In this document: piece by piece, positions 9,487 through 19,048 of the stretch
Position numbering within the stretch: position 1 is the first letter of the stretch
Layout: each line of letters begins with the position of its first letter
From: Microbacteriaceae bacterium
Lineage (GTDB): Bacteria > Actinomycetota > Actinomycetes > Actinomycetales > Microbacteriaceae
DNA: 64,000 bases
Assembly: GCA_027487865.1 (NCBI GenBank)
Contig: JAIYCT010000003.1
Location: 1-64,000 of the forward strand
Direction of reading: 5' to 3'
The notes under the pieces: generated by a model
The model's database searches: none
Told to the model about the DNA's origin: nothing
What the model saw: only the letters and a program-made list of their open reading frames with translations
Position numbers and translations under genes: made by a program

Positions 9487-10683
9487 CTAGTTTGAGCAGC
9501 TCTTGACCGAGGCGTTGGTGCCCTGCGCCCACTCCGGAAGGGCTTCCTCGCTTGCGGTAGCGCCGGTTCCGGCAGTTGGTTCGGTAGCTGGTGCGGACTC
9601 CTCCGCCACAACAGCCCCGGCTCCTGGGTTCGCCTCCTCCAAGACCAAAGGCTCGTCCTGGGCAATGCGATCAAAGAGCAACTGGGCTTGGTCTTGAATA
9701 ACCGCTACGCGACCCGCATAAGTGCCCTTGAGGCTATAAACCGGGAGTTTGAGGAAGGTGATCTTGTCTAGGTCTACATCGTTCACTTCTCTTGCCATGC
9801 CCAAGATCACACCGATCTCGGTGAGGCTGTTGGAAAGTGTCATGTTCTCAAGGGCGGCGGTACCGAGCTTGAGCATGGTGAATGGGTTGGTCAGCGCACC
9901 CTCGTCTTTGAGCTTTCTCACCAGTGAGGTTAGGAAAACCTGCTGGTTAGAAATACGAGAGAGGTCAGAGCCATCGCCAACGCCGTGACGGGTTCGCAAG
10001 AAGGCCAAAGCCTGCTCGCCAATCAGGGTGTGTTCACCGGCTTCTAGATACAGCTGGGTGTAATCGTCCTTGATAGGTTCGGCAACACAAACAGTTACGC
10101 CACCAACGGCCTCGCTCATCGCGATAACGCCCTTGAAGTCGATCATCGCAAGGTAAGGGATCTTTACACCGGTTAGCTTTTGAACAGTAAGCAGCGTGCA
10201 GGCGGGGCCACCGGTGTTCATGGTGGCGTTGATCTGAACCATGTCCTTCGCGGAGTACTTCTCGCCGCCCTCAGGGTTTGGGCACTCTGGGACCGAGACC
10301 ATTAGGTCTCTTGGGAAAGAGAGCGCGACCGCATTTTTGCGGTCTGCAGAAACGTGCAAAAGAATGATTACGTCGGCAAGTGCATTACCTGCTGGGCCAT
10401 ATGAAGTCTTGCCCTGGCCCACGCGAGTATCAGAACCGATTACCAAAACATTGATTGGGCCGTTGATTTCCTCGGCGGTAGGAGGGGCAAAGGTTTCACC
10501 ATCGGTTGAGTAAACATCGATACCCGAGGCATTGAGCTGACTTACTAGATATACGTAGCCACCACCGACCGCAGCAACGCCTAAACCGGCGACAACAACC
10601 ATAGAAATTAGGAGTTTGGTGAGCCAACCGCGTCGCCTTAGGCGGCGCTGATCTTCGGGAAAAATGAATTCGGGCTGGGTCAC
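9487..10683 (-). CDS. LytR-CpsA-Psr (LCP) family wall glycopolymer ligase
   Basis: LCP enzymes move glycopolymers such as arabinogalactan-like or teichoic polymers from undecaprenyl carriers to peptidoglycan outside the membrane. Residues 1-21 are basic and cytoplasmic, a transmembrane helix spans about 22-46, and the LCP domain spans about 75-330. Conserved motifs are VIGSDTR (81-87), DVIILLH (104-110) and SFPRDLMV with the catalytic-site Arg (122-129), then FLRTRHGVGDGSDLSRI. A Pro/Ala/Glu-rich tail with a late Cys ends the protein. It sits between the two serine tRNA genes. Confidence 0.92.
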   Translation of the reverse strand: MTQPEFIFPEDQRRLRRRGWLTKLLISMVVVAGLGVAAVGGGYVYLVSQLNASGIDVYSTDGETFAPPTAEEINGPINVLVIGSDTRVGQGKTSYGPAGNALADVIILLHVSADRKNAVALSFPRDLMVSVPECPNPEGGEKYSAKDMVQINATMNTGGPACTLLTVQKLTGVKIPYLAMIDFKGVIAMSEAVGGVTVCVAEPIKDDYTQLYLEAGEHTLIGEQALAFLRTRHGVGDGSDLSRISNQQVFLTSLVRKLKDEGALTNPFTMLKLGTAALENMTLSNSLTEIGVILGMAREVNDVDLDKITFLKLPVYSLKGTYAGRVAVIQDQAQLLFDRIAQDEPLVLEEANPGAGAVVAEESAPATEPTAGTGATASEEALPEWAQGTNASVKSCSN

Positions 10684-10729
10684 TTGAAAAGTCTAGGGAT
10701 TAATTGCTGATAGTGGGCTAGGAAAATGG

Positions 10730-10814
10730 CGGAGGCCGTGGGATTCGAACCCACGAGACATTGCTGTCCACTGGTTTTCAAGACCAGCTCCATCGGCCGC
10801 TCGGACAGACCTCC
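10730..10814 (-). tRNA. tRNA-Ser (anticodon TGA)
   Basis: The minus strand folds as a class II tRNA: acceptor GGAGGTC with GGCCTCC, anticodon loop CTTGAAA (anticodon TGA, reading UCN), a long variable arm, and T-arm GTGGG-TTCGAAT-CCCAC. The serS gene lies about 850 nt upstream on the same strand. Confidence 0.96.
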
Positions 10815-10831
10815 GCGGGCAAGTTTAGTGG

Positions 10832-11662
10832 TTAATCTAGGAATTTGAGACCCTCAAGTGCCTCTAGCACCTGAGCTACACCGTCTTGATCCACCGCTGC
10901 GGTGACCGCAGTGGCCTCGAGCTTTACCTCTTCTGGAGCCTGTCCCATCGCATAGGCGTAACCACCCATTGACCTGGCCCAGCGGAACATCTCGATGTCA
11001 TTGCGGCCATCGCCCATAACCAAGGTGCGCTCGCCAGGAATCTCATAGTGCTGGCGTAATTGCTCTAGCGCGTGGCCCTTGTCGATGCCCTTTGGTGCGA
11101 TATCTAACCAAGCGGTGTAGCCAATCGCATAAGAAACCGACTGCAAACCAACCTTGGCCATAAGGCCTAGGAACTGATCGACATCGTGGTCTGGAGAAAG
11201 CACAACAACTCGAGAAACCGGGTGCTCTAAAAGTTCTGAAAGCGGGGCTTCGCGATTGTCATCGCCAAGCGCGTAGGAGGGGAAAGGCTTGTGGAATCGG
11301 TAGCTGCCATCGGCATGCTCAACGGCGAAGTGTGCGTTTGGTAAGTGCTCGATTAGCTCGGTCAAAACCTCGGATGGATCAAAAGTCTTCACATCGTGCA
11401 TCGCATAGCCGCGCGGGTGATCATCTTCAAAACGAATGGTGACCGCTCCGTTGGAGCAAACCGAGTGGTTCAGCGATACCCCTAGGTCCTTGATAACCGG
11501 ATAGGCATTTGCTGCAGCCCTGCCGGTTGCAATCACAACCTCGTGACCAAGAGCGCGAACGCGTGAAACCTGCTCAACTACACGCTTTGAAAGAAAGCCG
11601 TCATCGTGCACCAAAGTGCCATCGATGTCGATGCCGATAAGCCAGGGTTCGAAAGCTGCCAT
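10832..11662 (-). CDS. HAD-superfamily hydrolase, Cof type
   Basis: This 276-residue protein has the HAD nucleophile motif DIDGTL (12-17), motif II in VIATGR, a Lys in the PKGIDKG segment and the acidic motif GDGRNDIEMF near residue 218. The cap insertion between about 85 and 190 is the C2 type seen in the Cof/YbiV sugar-phosphate and nucleotide phosphatases. It starts 3 nt after the serS stop and is probably cotranscribed. The physiological substrate is unknown. Confidence 0.9.
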   Translation of the reverse strand: MAAFEPWLIGIDIDGTLVHDDGFLSKRVVEQVSRVRALGHEVVIATGRAAANAYPVIKDLGVSLNHSVCSNGAVTIRFEDDHPRGYAMHDVKTFDPSEVLTELIEHLPNAHFAVEHADGSYRFHKPFPSYALGDDNREAPLSELLEHPVSRVVVLSPDHDVDQFLGLMAKVGLQSVSYAIGYTAWLDIAPKGIDKGHALEQLRQHYEIPGERTLVMGDGRNDIEMFRWARSMGGYAYAMGQAPEEVKLEATAVTAAVDQDGVAQVLEALEGLKFLD

Positions 11663-11665
11663 GGG

Positions 11666-12931
11666 TTAGTGCTTAGGCACAATCTTTTCGACGCCACCGA
11701 GGTATGGACGAAGTGCCTTAGGAATTACCACCGAACCGTCTTCCTGCTGGTGGTTCTCCAAAATTGCAACCAACCATCTGGTGGTGGCCAAGGTGCCGTT
11801 TAGCGTGGCCGCAGTCTTTGGCTTGCCATTTTCATCGCGGTAGCGAGTGTTTAGTCTGCGCGCCTGGAAGGTGGTGCAGTTTGAGGTGGAAGTCAATTCG
11901 CGATAAGTGCCCTGGGTAGGAACCCACGCCTCAACGTCATACTTTCTGGCAGCAGAGGAACCTAGGTCACCGGCCGCAACATCAATCACTCGGTAAGGGA
12001 GCTCACACTTCTGCAGCATCTGCTCCTGCCACTGCAACAGGCGAGCGTGCTCGGCCTCTGCCTCTTCTGGCTTGCAGTAGCTGAACATCTCGAGTTTGTT
12101 GAACTGGTGAACACGCAAGATACCGCGGTTGTCTTTACCGGCTGCTCCGGCTTCACGGCGGTAGCAGGTTGACCAACCGGCATAGCGCATCGGTTCTTCA
12201 AGGCTCTCAAGGATCTCATCGCGGTGGTAACCGGCAAGAGCTACTTCGCTGGTTCCGGTGAGATACAAATCATCTGCCGGCAGGTAGTAAATCTCATCGG
12301 CGTGCTCACCAAGGAAGCCAGTGCCCTGCATTACCTCTGGCTTGACCAGGGTTGGGGTGATCAAAGCGGTAAAGCCAGCTTCGGATGCTTGCTCTAACGC
12401 AAGCTGCATCATCGCAAGCTCAAGGCGAGCTCCCCAGCCCTTTAGAAAGTAGAAGCGTGAGCCTGAGATCTTGACACCGCGCTCGATGTCGATGATGTCT
12501 AGAAGCTCACCTAGCTCTGCGTGATCTTTAGGTTCAAAACTAAATGTTGGGATGGTGCCGACCTCTTTGACCAGAACGAAGTTCTCTTCGCCACCGGCCG
12601 GCACATTCTCGTTTACGACGTTCTCGATCTTGTAAAGGATCTTGGTCAGCTCTTCGTCCGCAGCATTAGCAGCGGCATCCGCAGCCTTTACGGCAACTGC
12701 CATCTCTTGCCCTTGAGCAACAAGTGCTGCCTTCTCTTCCTTTGGAGCGGAGGCTACTAGCTTGCCGTGCTGGTTTTGAGCAGCACGAAGTCTCTCGAAT
12801 TCAGCGAGCGCCGCACGCTTTTCGAGGTCTAATTTCACTGCCTTATCGACTAGCGATACATCGGCTCCACGCGCCACTTGGGAGGCCCTAATGGCCTCAG
12901 GCTGCTCTCTTAAAAGATTGATGTCAATCAC
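11666..12931 (-). CDS. serS: Seryl-tRNA synthetase
   Basis: SerRS charges tRNA-Ser. I choose GTG at 12931, giving 421 residues that begin [15 protein letters not shown] as in other SerRS proteins; a longer frame to 12997 would run into the divergent gene. The N-terminal coiled-coil arm (about 25-105) is followed by the class II core with motif 2 ([13 protein letters not shown]), then [12 protein letters not shown] and motif 3 near the C-terminus ([17 protein letters not shown]). Both serine tRNA genes of the window lie downstream on the same strand. Confidence 0.97.
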   Translation of the reverse strand: MIDINLLREQPEAIRASQVARGADVSLVDKAVKLDLEKRAALAEFERLRAAQNQHGKLVASAPKEEKAALVAQGQEMAVAVKAADAAANAADEELTKILYKIENVVNENVPAGGEENFVLVKEVGTIPTFSFEPKDHAELGELLDIIDIERGVKISGSRFYFLKGWGARLELAMMQLALEQASEAGFTALITPTLVKPEVMQGTGFLGEHADEIYYLPADDLYLTGTSEVALAGYHRDEILESLEEPMRYAGWSTCYRREAGAAGKDNRGILRVHQFNKLEMFSYCKPEEAEAEHARLLQWQEQMLQKCELPYRVIDVAAGDLGSSAARKYDVEAWVPTQGTYRELTSTSNCTTFQARRLNTRYRDENGKPKTAATLNGTLATTRWLVAILENHQQEDGSVVIPKALRPYLGGVEKIVPKH

Positions 12932-12979
12932 GGCCTCAAGCCTACCTTCTATAACGCTTAGGCTTGGGGAGTGCAGAAC

Positions 12980-13912
12980 ATGGCGGTAATCTTCCACCCC
13001 TCCAAAATTACGAGGGCGAAAATCGAGGCTGCGTTCTCAAAAGCAGGTTTTGTAAACCTGAGCTACTTCCCCTCGGATAACAAAACCGGTGGCTTGAAGG
13101 CAACCAAAAAGGCAATCGAGGCTGGCGCCACCCACATAATTGTTGCCGGCGGCGACGGCACGGTCAGAGCATGCGTGCAGGCAGTCTTTGAGGAAGATGC
13201 CGCTGTCTCCCTAGGGCTTGTCCCAATTGGCACCGGCAACATCCTGGCAAGAAACCTAAAGCTGCCAATTACCAACTTGGACAAGTGCATTCGCCGAGCG
13301 GTGATTGGCGATGTATACGAGATCGATCTTGGAGTTGCCAAGGCAATCAACCAACACGGCGAACTCACTAAGTTCTATTTCACCGGAATTGCCGGCATTG
13401 GTATGGACGCCAGGATCATGCAGCGCACCCAAACTGAGCTCAAAAGACGAGTCGGCTGGATTGCCTATATAGAAGGTGGCTTTAGATCACTGCCTTTGAA
13501 GTTTGAAAAATTTGAGGTGCTAGTCGATGACTTCTCTCCTAGAACCCTCAAGAGCTACTCGATTCTGATTGGCAATGCCGGTTGGCTTCCCGGCCAAATC
13601 TCGATGATGCCGGATGCTCGGTTGGATGACGGCAAGTTAGATGTTGCGGCAATTGGACCGCGAAAGATTTGGGACTGGGTGGACTTCATAGCTCGCGTGA
13701 CCTGGCAGAACAAAGTTGTAAGGCCATTGGCGCTAGGGCGAAAGTGGATGGACCAAACCGCCAACCTAAAGACGATTGAGAACCTTGGTGGTTCACGCAT
13801 TCGAGTGAAGCCACATCACCTCAGCCCCCTTCAATTGGATGGCGATGTAATCGGCGAAGTGCTGGAAGTTGACTTCAGCTTGAAACACCGGGTTCTAAAG
13901 ATTCGACTCTAA
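12980..13912 (+). CDS. Diacylglycerol kinase family lipid kinase
   Basis: The protein carries the DAGK catalytic motif VAGGDGTVR (GGDGT at residues 57-61) and the second glycine-rich loop [10 protein letters not shown] (about 81-90), typical of bacterial DgkB/YegS-like lipid kinases that phosphorylate diacylglycerol or related lipids at the membrane. I choose ATG 12980 because GGGGAG at 12966-12971 is correctly spaced; GTG 12971 in the same frame sits on that SD. It is divergent from serS with 48 nt between starts. It is followed on the same strand by the response regulator and histidine kinase, perhaps as one transcription unit. Confidence 0.88.
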   Translation: MAVIFHPSKITRAKIEAAFSKAGFVNLSYFPSDNKTGGLKATKKAIEAGATHIIVAGGDGTVRACVQAVFEEDAAVSLGLVPIGTGNILARNLKLPITNLDKCIRRAVIGDVYEIDLGVAKAINQHGELTKFYFTGIAGIGMDARIMQRTQTELKRRVGWIAYIEGGFRSLPLKFEKFEVLVDDFSPRTLKSYSILIGNAGWLPGQISMMPDARLDDGKLDVAAIGPRKIWDWVDFIARVTWQNKVVRPLALGRKWMDQTANLKTIENLGGSRIRVKPHHLSPLQLDGDVIGEVLEVDFSLKHRVLKIRL

Positions 13913-13914
13913 TG

Positions 13915-13928
13915 TTCCTCTAGAGGAA
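13915..13928 (+). promoter_or_regulatory. 14-bp perfect palindrome before the two-component genes
   Basis: TTCCTCTAGAGGAA is a perfect palindrome starting 3 nt after the lipid-kinase stop and 45-58 nt upstream of the response-regulator start. It may be an operator, possibly for the LuxR-type regulator encoded next. No clear -10/-35 pair was recognised around it. Confidence 0.35.
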
Positions 13929-13972
13929 TGTGGATGTCCGTATGGATTGCAGTTAGCTGGCATTGTTATTGC

Positions 13973-14614
13973 ATGGCAATTGGATTGAAAATTCTCGCCG
14001 TTGATGACGAGCCTTTAGTACTTACTCTGCTTAGCGAAACCTTGAGGGCCCAAGGCCATGAGGTGACGACCGCGACCGATGCTGCGACCGCGAAAAAAGC
14101 CTGCGATGGTTTTGATCCGGACCTCGCGATTCTCGATGTTGACCTGGGTAGCGGACCTGACGGTTTTGATCTAGCAACCTCGCTAAAACATTCCAGCCCA
14201 ACCCTTGCAATCCTGTTTCTAACCAACGTTGCCGAGCCGCGATTAGCCGGTAAGTCTGTGAAGAGTTTGCCTGCCGGTTACGGATACCTCTTGAAGTCCA
14301 ACCTAGGTGATAGCAATTTCCTAAACGCCGCAATCATCGGTGTTGCTCGCGGAGCGGGCAAGCAGTTCAGGGAAAACCTCGAATCCGGCAACACCCTGCA
14401 CAACCTAAGTCGCTCTCAACTCCAGGTGGTTCAGCTTTTGGCCATGGGTAAGTCAAACGAAGAAATTGCGCAAATCAGGAACACCACTATCCGAGCGGTT
14501 CGCTTGATCTTGGTGCGAGCATTTAAGGCGATGGGCATCTCCGAACAGGGTGGTCCTGAGCGTCGAGTTCAGGCTGCAATTCAATACCTAAAGGCCACTG
14601 GCTTCTCTAGATGA
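13973..14614 (+). CDS. Response regulator, LuxR/NarL-type
   Basis: The receiver domain (about 5-120) has the acidic pair DD at 11-12, phospho-acceptor Asp55 in LAILDVDL, a Thr in LFLTNV and the conserved Lys in LLKSN. A LuxR-type helix-turn-helix (LSRSQLQVVQLLAMGKSNEEI) follows at about 145-205. I prefer ATG 13973, since the longer frame from 13928 adds a hydrophobic Cys/Trp-rich lead absent from the family. No good SD is visible before this ATG, so a leaderless message or another start is possible. Its stop overlaps the kinase ATG by 4 nt (ATGA). Confidence 0.9.
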   Translation: MAIGLKILAVDDEPLVLTLLSETLRAQGHEVTTATDAATAKKACDGFDPDLAILDVDLGSGPDGFDLATSLKHSSPTLAILFLTNVAEPRLAGKSVKSLPAGYGYLLKSNLGDSNFLNAAIIGVARGAGKQFRENLESGNTLHNLSRSQLQVVQLLAMGKSNEEIAQIRNTTIRAVRLILVRAFKAMGISEQGGPERRVQAAIQYLKATGFSR

Positions 14615-16407
14615 CCTCCGAAGCAATTAGAAGTCCTGCGGCTGTGAACGTGCTGGGTTTTGTTCGGGCCTTTACCGAACACATGGGAAGACTAAATCTT
14701 CGATCCCCTTGGATTTGGGGGTCAATTCTCTTTATTCAGGCCTCCAGTATTTTTGCTTATGACCTAGGTTCGCGAGAGGTTGCAAATCCCAATGCGGGGC
14801 TATTAATCGCAGCATCATTTATCGGTTACTGGCTTCTATATCCCATTCTGATTGTGATTGTTGACGCTGCTCCAACTAGAGCGCGCTGGGGGTGGGTGAG
14901 TCTTGGCTTGCTCATTATGGGAACTAGCCGCGGCTACCTGCTTGAAAATGTATTCACGGTTTCCCCAGCCGAGGCTTGGGATGTTTATCTTCAGCGACTC
15001 CCAGGTGACATCACTGTCGCGTTGATTACCTTGATCGCGATGTCGGAGCTTATGTACTCCACCAATCGCCACCTGGCTGCAATGTCAAAGTTGACTCAGT
15101 CAAATGAAACCTTGCTCGAGAGTCGAAAAGCAACCAGCTACAAGGCGAGCTCGACAGAGAAGAGCCTTCGCAAAATGGCGCAGAGCGCTCTACTTGGAGA
15201 ACTAGACAGAATCAAAGATAACCTCTCAAAGGCAAGCCGCAAGGAAGAGATTCGCTTAGTGGCCGACGAGATTCGAGAGTTGATCACCAACCAGGTCCGA
15301 CCACTTAGCCACAAGCTCAGAGACCGCCTTGATGATTTAACCGTCACCAAAGAGCTCAAGGTGATTCGCAAGCCGCTCAGGTTTGGCAGACCGAACACCG
15401 TTCATGCCGTTGAGGACACCCGAGTGGTGGGTACCTATCTTTTGGCAATGCCAAATATTTTGTTCACAATTAATTCGCTCTCCACGCCATTGGTTACGTT
15501 GGCAGCCTTTGCAGCCAGCCTGTCAATCATTCCGATCGGCTTGGGTTTGCGAAAGCTGTTCTCGTTAATTCCGCTGCGTTCTCGGTTCTCGAACTGGCTG
15601 GCAATGACTGCGATTTTGTTTATCGCCTATTTGCCGCTGCAGCTAACTACCGTCTACTTCATCGACGGTCATCCGGACCTCGTGCAAGTTCGTTCGTCTG
15701 GCATTGGGGTGTTCATGTTTGTGGGCGCATCAATCACGCTCTGGCGCGCAATTGAGCGAAGCAGAGATCAGATTGAGGGTGAGTTGTCCGGCTTGAATCT
15801 AGAACTCACCCGCAGCGAAACAATCTTTGAGCAGCAAATTTGGTTGGCCCAAAAGAAATGGGCATACCTGGTTCACGGCACCGTCCAGGGTGCACTAACA
15901 GTTGCAGCCTCGAGGCTCCAGCTGGCAAACCAAGACAGCCCCGCAGATGTGAAACAGATCCTCAAAGAACTAGACAGGGCAGTAGTTGCGCTAAAGGGAG
16001 ATTGGTCTCGAGAGCAGCCATTTTCGAAGTTGGTAAAAGAAACTCAAGAAACTTGGTCAGGTGTTCTGAGTATGGAAATGGTCATCGACAAATCCGCCAA
16101 GGTACTCCTTGAAAATTCGACCACGGCTCGATGCGCATCCGAAATCATCAAGGAGCTCGCGGGTAATGCCTACCGTCACGGCAAGGCAAAGCACTTATTT
16201 GTTTCCCTCGGCAAAAACGCCGACGGTGACCTCTGGCTCAAAGCCAGTAACGACGGAGCTCCATTGACCGCAGAGGTAAACGGCTTGGGTTCGGCTCTGT
16301 TTACCGACCTAACGATGACTTGGTCGATTTCTGAGGATGCCCAAGGCGTGAACTTTGAAGCAGTGCTGCCTGGCGTTTATCCCTTGAGCGAGTCCAACCA
16401 GTCCTGA
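14611..16407 (+). CDS. Sensor histidine kinase with two membrane blocks
   Basis: The 598-residue protein has an N-terminal block of about five helices (residues 30-155), a charged, predicted coiled region (165-265), a second membrane block (about 275-375) and then a kinase core. The dimerisation segment contains YLVHGTVQGAL with His422, resembling the HDxVQ box of NarL/LiaS-type kinases. The ATP-binding domain has an N box (ELAGNAYRHG, Asn519) and a KASNDGAP segment. It is translationally coupled to the preceding response regulator, its likely partner. The stop lies 31 nt inside the convergent pheA gene. The signal is unknown; a membrane or lipid state is an inference from the adjacent lipid kinase gene. 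Confidence 0.85.
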   Translation: MTSEAIRSPAAVNVLGFVRAFTEHMGRLNLRSPWIWGSILFIQASSIFAYDLGSREVANPNAGLLIAASFIGYWLLYPILIVIVDAAPTRARWGWVSLGLLIMGTSRGYLLENVFTVSPAEAWDVYLQRLPGDITVALITLIAMSELMYSTNRHLAAMSKLTQSNETLLESRKATSYKASSTEKSLRKMAQSALLGELDRIKDNLSKASRKEEIRLVADEIRELITNQVRPLSHKLRDRLDDLTVTKELKVIRKPLRFGRPNTVHAVEDTRVVGTYLLAMPNILFTINSLSTPLVTLAAFAASLSIIPIGLGLRKLFSLIPLRSRFSNWLAMTAILFIAYLPLQLTTVYFIDGHPDLVQVRSSGIGVFMFVGASITLWRAIERSRDQIEGELSGLNLELTRSETIFEQQIWLAQKKWAYLVHGTVQGALTVAASRLQLANQDSPADVKQILKELDRAVVALKGDWSREQPFSKLVKETQETWSGVLSMEMVIDKSAKVLLENSTTARCASEIIKELAGNAYRHGKAKHLFVSLGKNADGDLWLKASNDGAPLTAEVNGLGSALFTDLTMTWSISEDAQGVNFEAVLPGVYPLSESNQS

Positions 16408-17300
16408 GCGGACTGATACGCCTTGTTGGCGTTGTTGCCCTCGTGCACAGATTCGCTCTTATCAGCCCTTGGGTATGAGCCTAGGAAAATGACTTTTGGT
16501 GAGAAGCGGTGCAATCCCATTAGCGCTTCGGCAATTGCCTGGTCGTCGATGTGACCCTGGGCGTCGATGTTGAAACGGTAGCGACCAAAACGATCGCCGA
16601 CTGGGCGAGATTCAATTCGAGATAGGTTCACGCCTCGAGCAGCAAACTGCTCCAGCATTTCAAGTAGCCCGCCCGGGCGGTCATCTGGTAGCTCAACAAT
16701 CACGCTGGTCTTATCAAAGCCGGTACGCGCAGTTGGCTTAGCGGATCTTCCAACCTCAAGAAAACGAGTTTGTGCATTCTTGTTCTCACCGATGTCACTA
16801 GCTAGTGTCACCAACCCATACATCCCGGCTGCTCCCGGAGCGGCAATTGCTGCATCCGCGGTGCTGCCGGAAACTGTGTTCTTAGCCGCCGCTGCGGTTG
16901 AAGAGGTTGGGATGTGAGAGTGGTTTGGGATTTTCTCCTGAAGCCACTTCCTCGATTGCGCGTAGGCAACCGGGTGGGTGTAAACAACTTCGATGGAATC
17001 CAAGGTGGTTCCCGGCGATGCCATCAAATCGAAGGTCACTGGCACTAGGTACTCACCAAAAATCTGCACGCCAGCAGTACTTGCCAAAGCATCCATAGTG
17101 GCGGAAACGCCACCCTCTAGGGAGTTCTCAATTGGGACAACTGCGCGGTCGGCGTTATTGGCTAACACGGCATCAAGTGCCTCACGTACGCTACCCACTG
17201 CAATAAAGCTGGCCGCGTCAGCTCCGGTTAGCTGCTTGGCAGCCATCTCGGTGAAGGTGCCGGCAGGGCCTAGGTAGGCAATCTTTAGTGGGTTAGACAT
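16377..17300 (-). CDS. pheA: Prephenate dehydratase
   Basis: The enzyme converts prephenate to phenylpyruvate in phenylalanine synthesis. The 307-residue protein has the dehydratase domain first (YLGPAGTFTEMAAKQL near residue 9, then PIENSLEGGV) and an ACT regulatory domain from about 195 (LPDDRPGGLLEMLEQF, then the ESRP phenylalanine-binding motif in SRIESRP). This is the stand-alone PDT-ACT form without chorismate mutase, common in Actinobacteria. Feedback inhibition by Phe is expected from the ACT domain. Confidence 0.96.
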   Translation of the reverse strand: MSNPLKIAYLGPAGTFTEMAAKQLTGADAASFIAVGSVREALDAVLANNADRAVVPIENSLEGGVSATMDALASTAGVQIFGEYLVPVTFDLMASPGTTLDSIEVVYTHPVAYAQSRKWLQEKIPNHSHIPTSSTAAAAKNTVSGSTADAAIAAPGAAGMYGLVTLASDIGENKNAQTRFLEVGRSAKPTARTGFDKTSVIVELPDDRPGGLLEMLEQFAARGVNLSRIESRPVGDRFGRYRFNIDAQGHIDDQAIAEALMGLHRFSPKVIFLGSYPRADKSESVHEGNNANKAYQSAQDWLDSLKG

Positions 17301-17422
17301 GCCTCAAGATTAGGGCAGATAGGCCATAAGCGACAGCAAAGCGATTGTGGTTAGTTGGCCATAGACCCCATAGCGACTCAAGATAGCTATACCTTTTTGT
17401 TAGAGACCTAAACGAGGATGCC

Positions 17423-19048
17423 ATGCACGAGCGAGCCGGGAAGCCTGCCAGAGCTTCAGACCTGGTGGACATAGCCAAGCTAACCGCCGCCTACTTTGAG
17501 CTAAAACCAGATGTTTCGATCCCGGAACAGAAAGTTGCCTTTGGCACTTCAGGTCATCGCGGTAGTTCATTCAATACCTCTTTCAACGAGCAGCACATCC
17601 TGGCCATCACCCAAGCAATCGTCGAATACCGAAGCTCGCAAGGGATAGGCGGACCCATATATAGCGGTCGAGACACACATGCGCTCAGTGGGCCTGCTCA
17701 GCAATCTGTTCTTGAAGTTCTGGCCGGAAACGATGTTCTAGCTCTAATTGATTCACACAATGGCTACACCCCAACCCCTGCCGTCTCCGTTGCAATCATC
17801 GATCACAACTCTCAGTTGCCTCACGGCAGCGACTGGCAGGCCGATGGCATAGTCATCACCCCAAGTCATAACCCGCCGCAGGACGGCGGCATCAAGTACA
17901 ACCCACCTCACGGTGGTCCGGCAGACTCTGACGCCACCGGCTGGATTGCCAATCGCGCCAACGAACTTATTCGCAATGGCCTCATTGATGTAAAGCGCAA
18001 GGCTCCAAATGCGCATCACTTTGATTTCAGAGAGAACTACGTATCACAACTCGATCAGGTTCTAAAACTCAGCCACATTTCTGAAGCTGGAATTCGAATT
18101 GGTGCCGACCCACTAGGTGGCGCATCGGTGGACTACTGGCCGCTTATCGCAGAGCGCTATCGCCTCAACCTAGAAGTTATAAACCCAAAGGTTGACTACC
18201 AGTTTGGATTTATGAGCCTGGACTGGGATGGCAAAATCCGCATGGACTGCTCATCTCCATTTGCGATGTCATCGCTTATTGAGAACAAGACCAACTACGA
18301 CATCTCAACGGGAAATGACGCGGACGCAGATCGCCACGGCATCGTGACCTCGGACTCGGGGCTGATGAACCCCAACCACTTCTTGGTGGCTTCGATTGAC
18401 TACCTGTTTAGAGCGAGGGATGGCTGGGACGAAGAATCTGCAGTTGGTAAAACCATGGTTTCCTCATCCCTGATAGATCGAGTGGTAGAGGCAGCGGGCA
18501 GGAAGCTGCTCGAGGTTCCAGTTGGATTTAAGTGGTTCGTTGCAGGTCTTTCAAATGGATCCTTGGGGTTCGGCGGAGAGGAATCCGCAGGTGCTTCGTT
18601 CCTTCGACTAAATGGTCAACCGTGGTCAACCGACAAGGATGGTTTGATCATGTGCCTCTTGGCTGCAGAGATCAAAGCGGTCACCGGTTCAAGTCCTTCA
18701 GAGCGTTACGCCGAGATAGCTCAAGAATTTGGTGAGCCCCACTATCGAAGAGTCGATGCCCCTGCCAATCTTTCCCAAAAAGCTTTGCTCGCCAAACTTA
18801 GTGGGGACGATGTCACCGCCGATGAGCTGGCAGGAGAGCAGATCATAAAAATCGAAACTGCAGCCAGTTCCGGCGGTGCACTGGGGGGCATCAAGGTCTC
18901 AACAAGTAATGCCTGGTTCGCAGCAAGACCTTCGGGTACCGAGGATGTCTACAAAATCTATGGTGAGTCATTCAATGGAGAGCAGCATCTCGAACAGGTG
19001 TTGAAGCAGGCTCAGTTGCTTGTGGACGAGGCAGTTTCTTCTAAGTAG
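17423..19048 (+). CDS. pgm: Phosphoglucomutase (alpha-D-glucose specific)
   Basis: The enzyme interconverts glucose 1-phosphate and glucose 6-phosphate. The 541-residue length fits the long Pgm class. Visible motifs are FGTSGHRGSS (about 41-50), the phosphoserine loop TPSHNPPQDGG with Ser148, the metal-binding loop GNDADADRHG (about 293-302), the sugar-specificity loop GGEESAG and the phosphate-binding loop ARPSGTEDVYK near the C-terminus. GAGG lies upstream of the ATG. It overlaps the convergent vanY-like gene by 37 nt. Confidence 0.96.
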   Translation: MHERAGKPARASDLVDIAKLTAAYFELKPDVSIPEQKVAFGTSGHRGSSFNTSFNEQHILAITQAIVEYRSSQGIGGPIYSGRDTHALSGPAQQSVLEVLAGNDVLALIDSHNGYTPTPAVSVAIIDHNSQLPHGSDWQADGIVITPSHNPPQDGGIKYNPPHGGPADSDATGWIANRANELIRNGLIDVKRKAPNAHHFDFRENYVSQLDQVLKLSHISEAGIRIGADPLGGASVDYWPLIAERYRLNLEVINPKVDYQFGFMSLDWDGKIRMDCSSPFAMSSLIENKTNYDISTGNDADADRHGIVTSDSGLMNPNHFLVASIDYLFRARDGWDEESAVGKTMVSSSLIDRVVEAAGRKLLEVPVGFKWFVAGLSNGSLGFGGEESAGASFLRLNGQPWSTDKDGLIMCLLAAEIKAVTGSSPSERYAEIAQEFGEPHYRRVDAPANLSQKALLAKLSGDDVTADELAGEQIIKIETAASSGGALGGIKVSTSNAWFAARPSGTEDVYKIYGESFNGEQHLEQVLKQAQLLVDEAVSSK

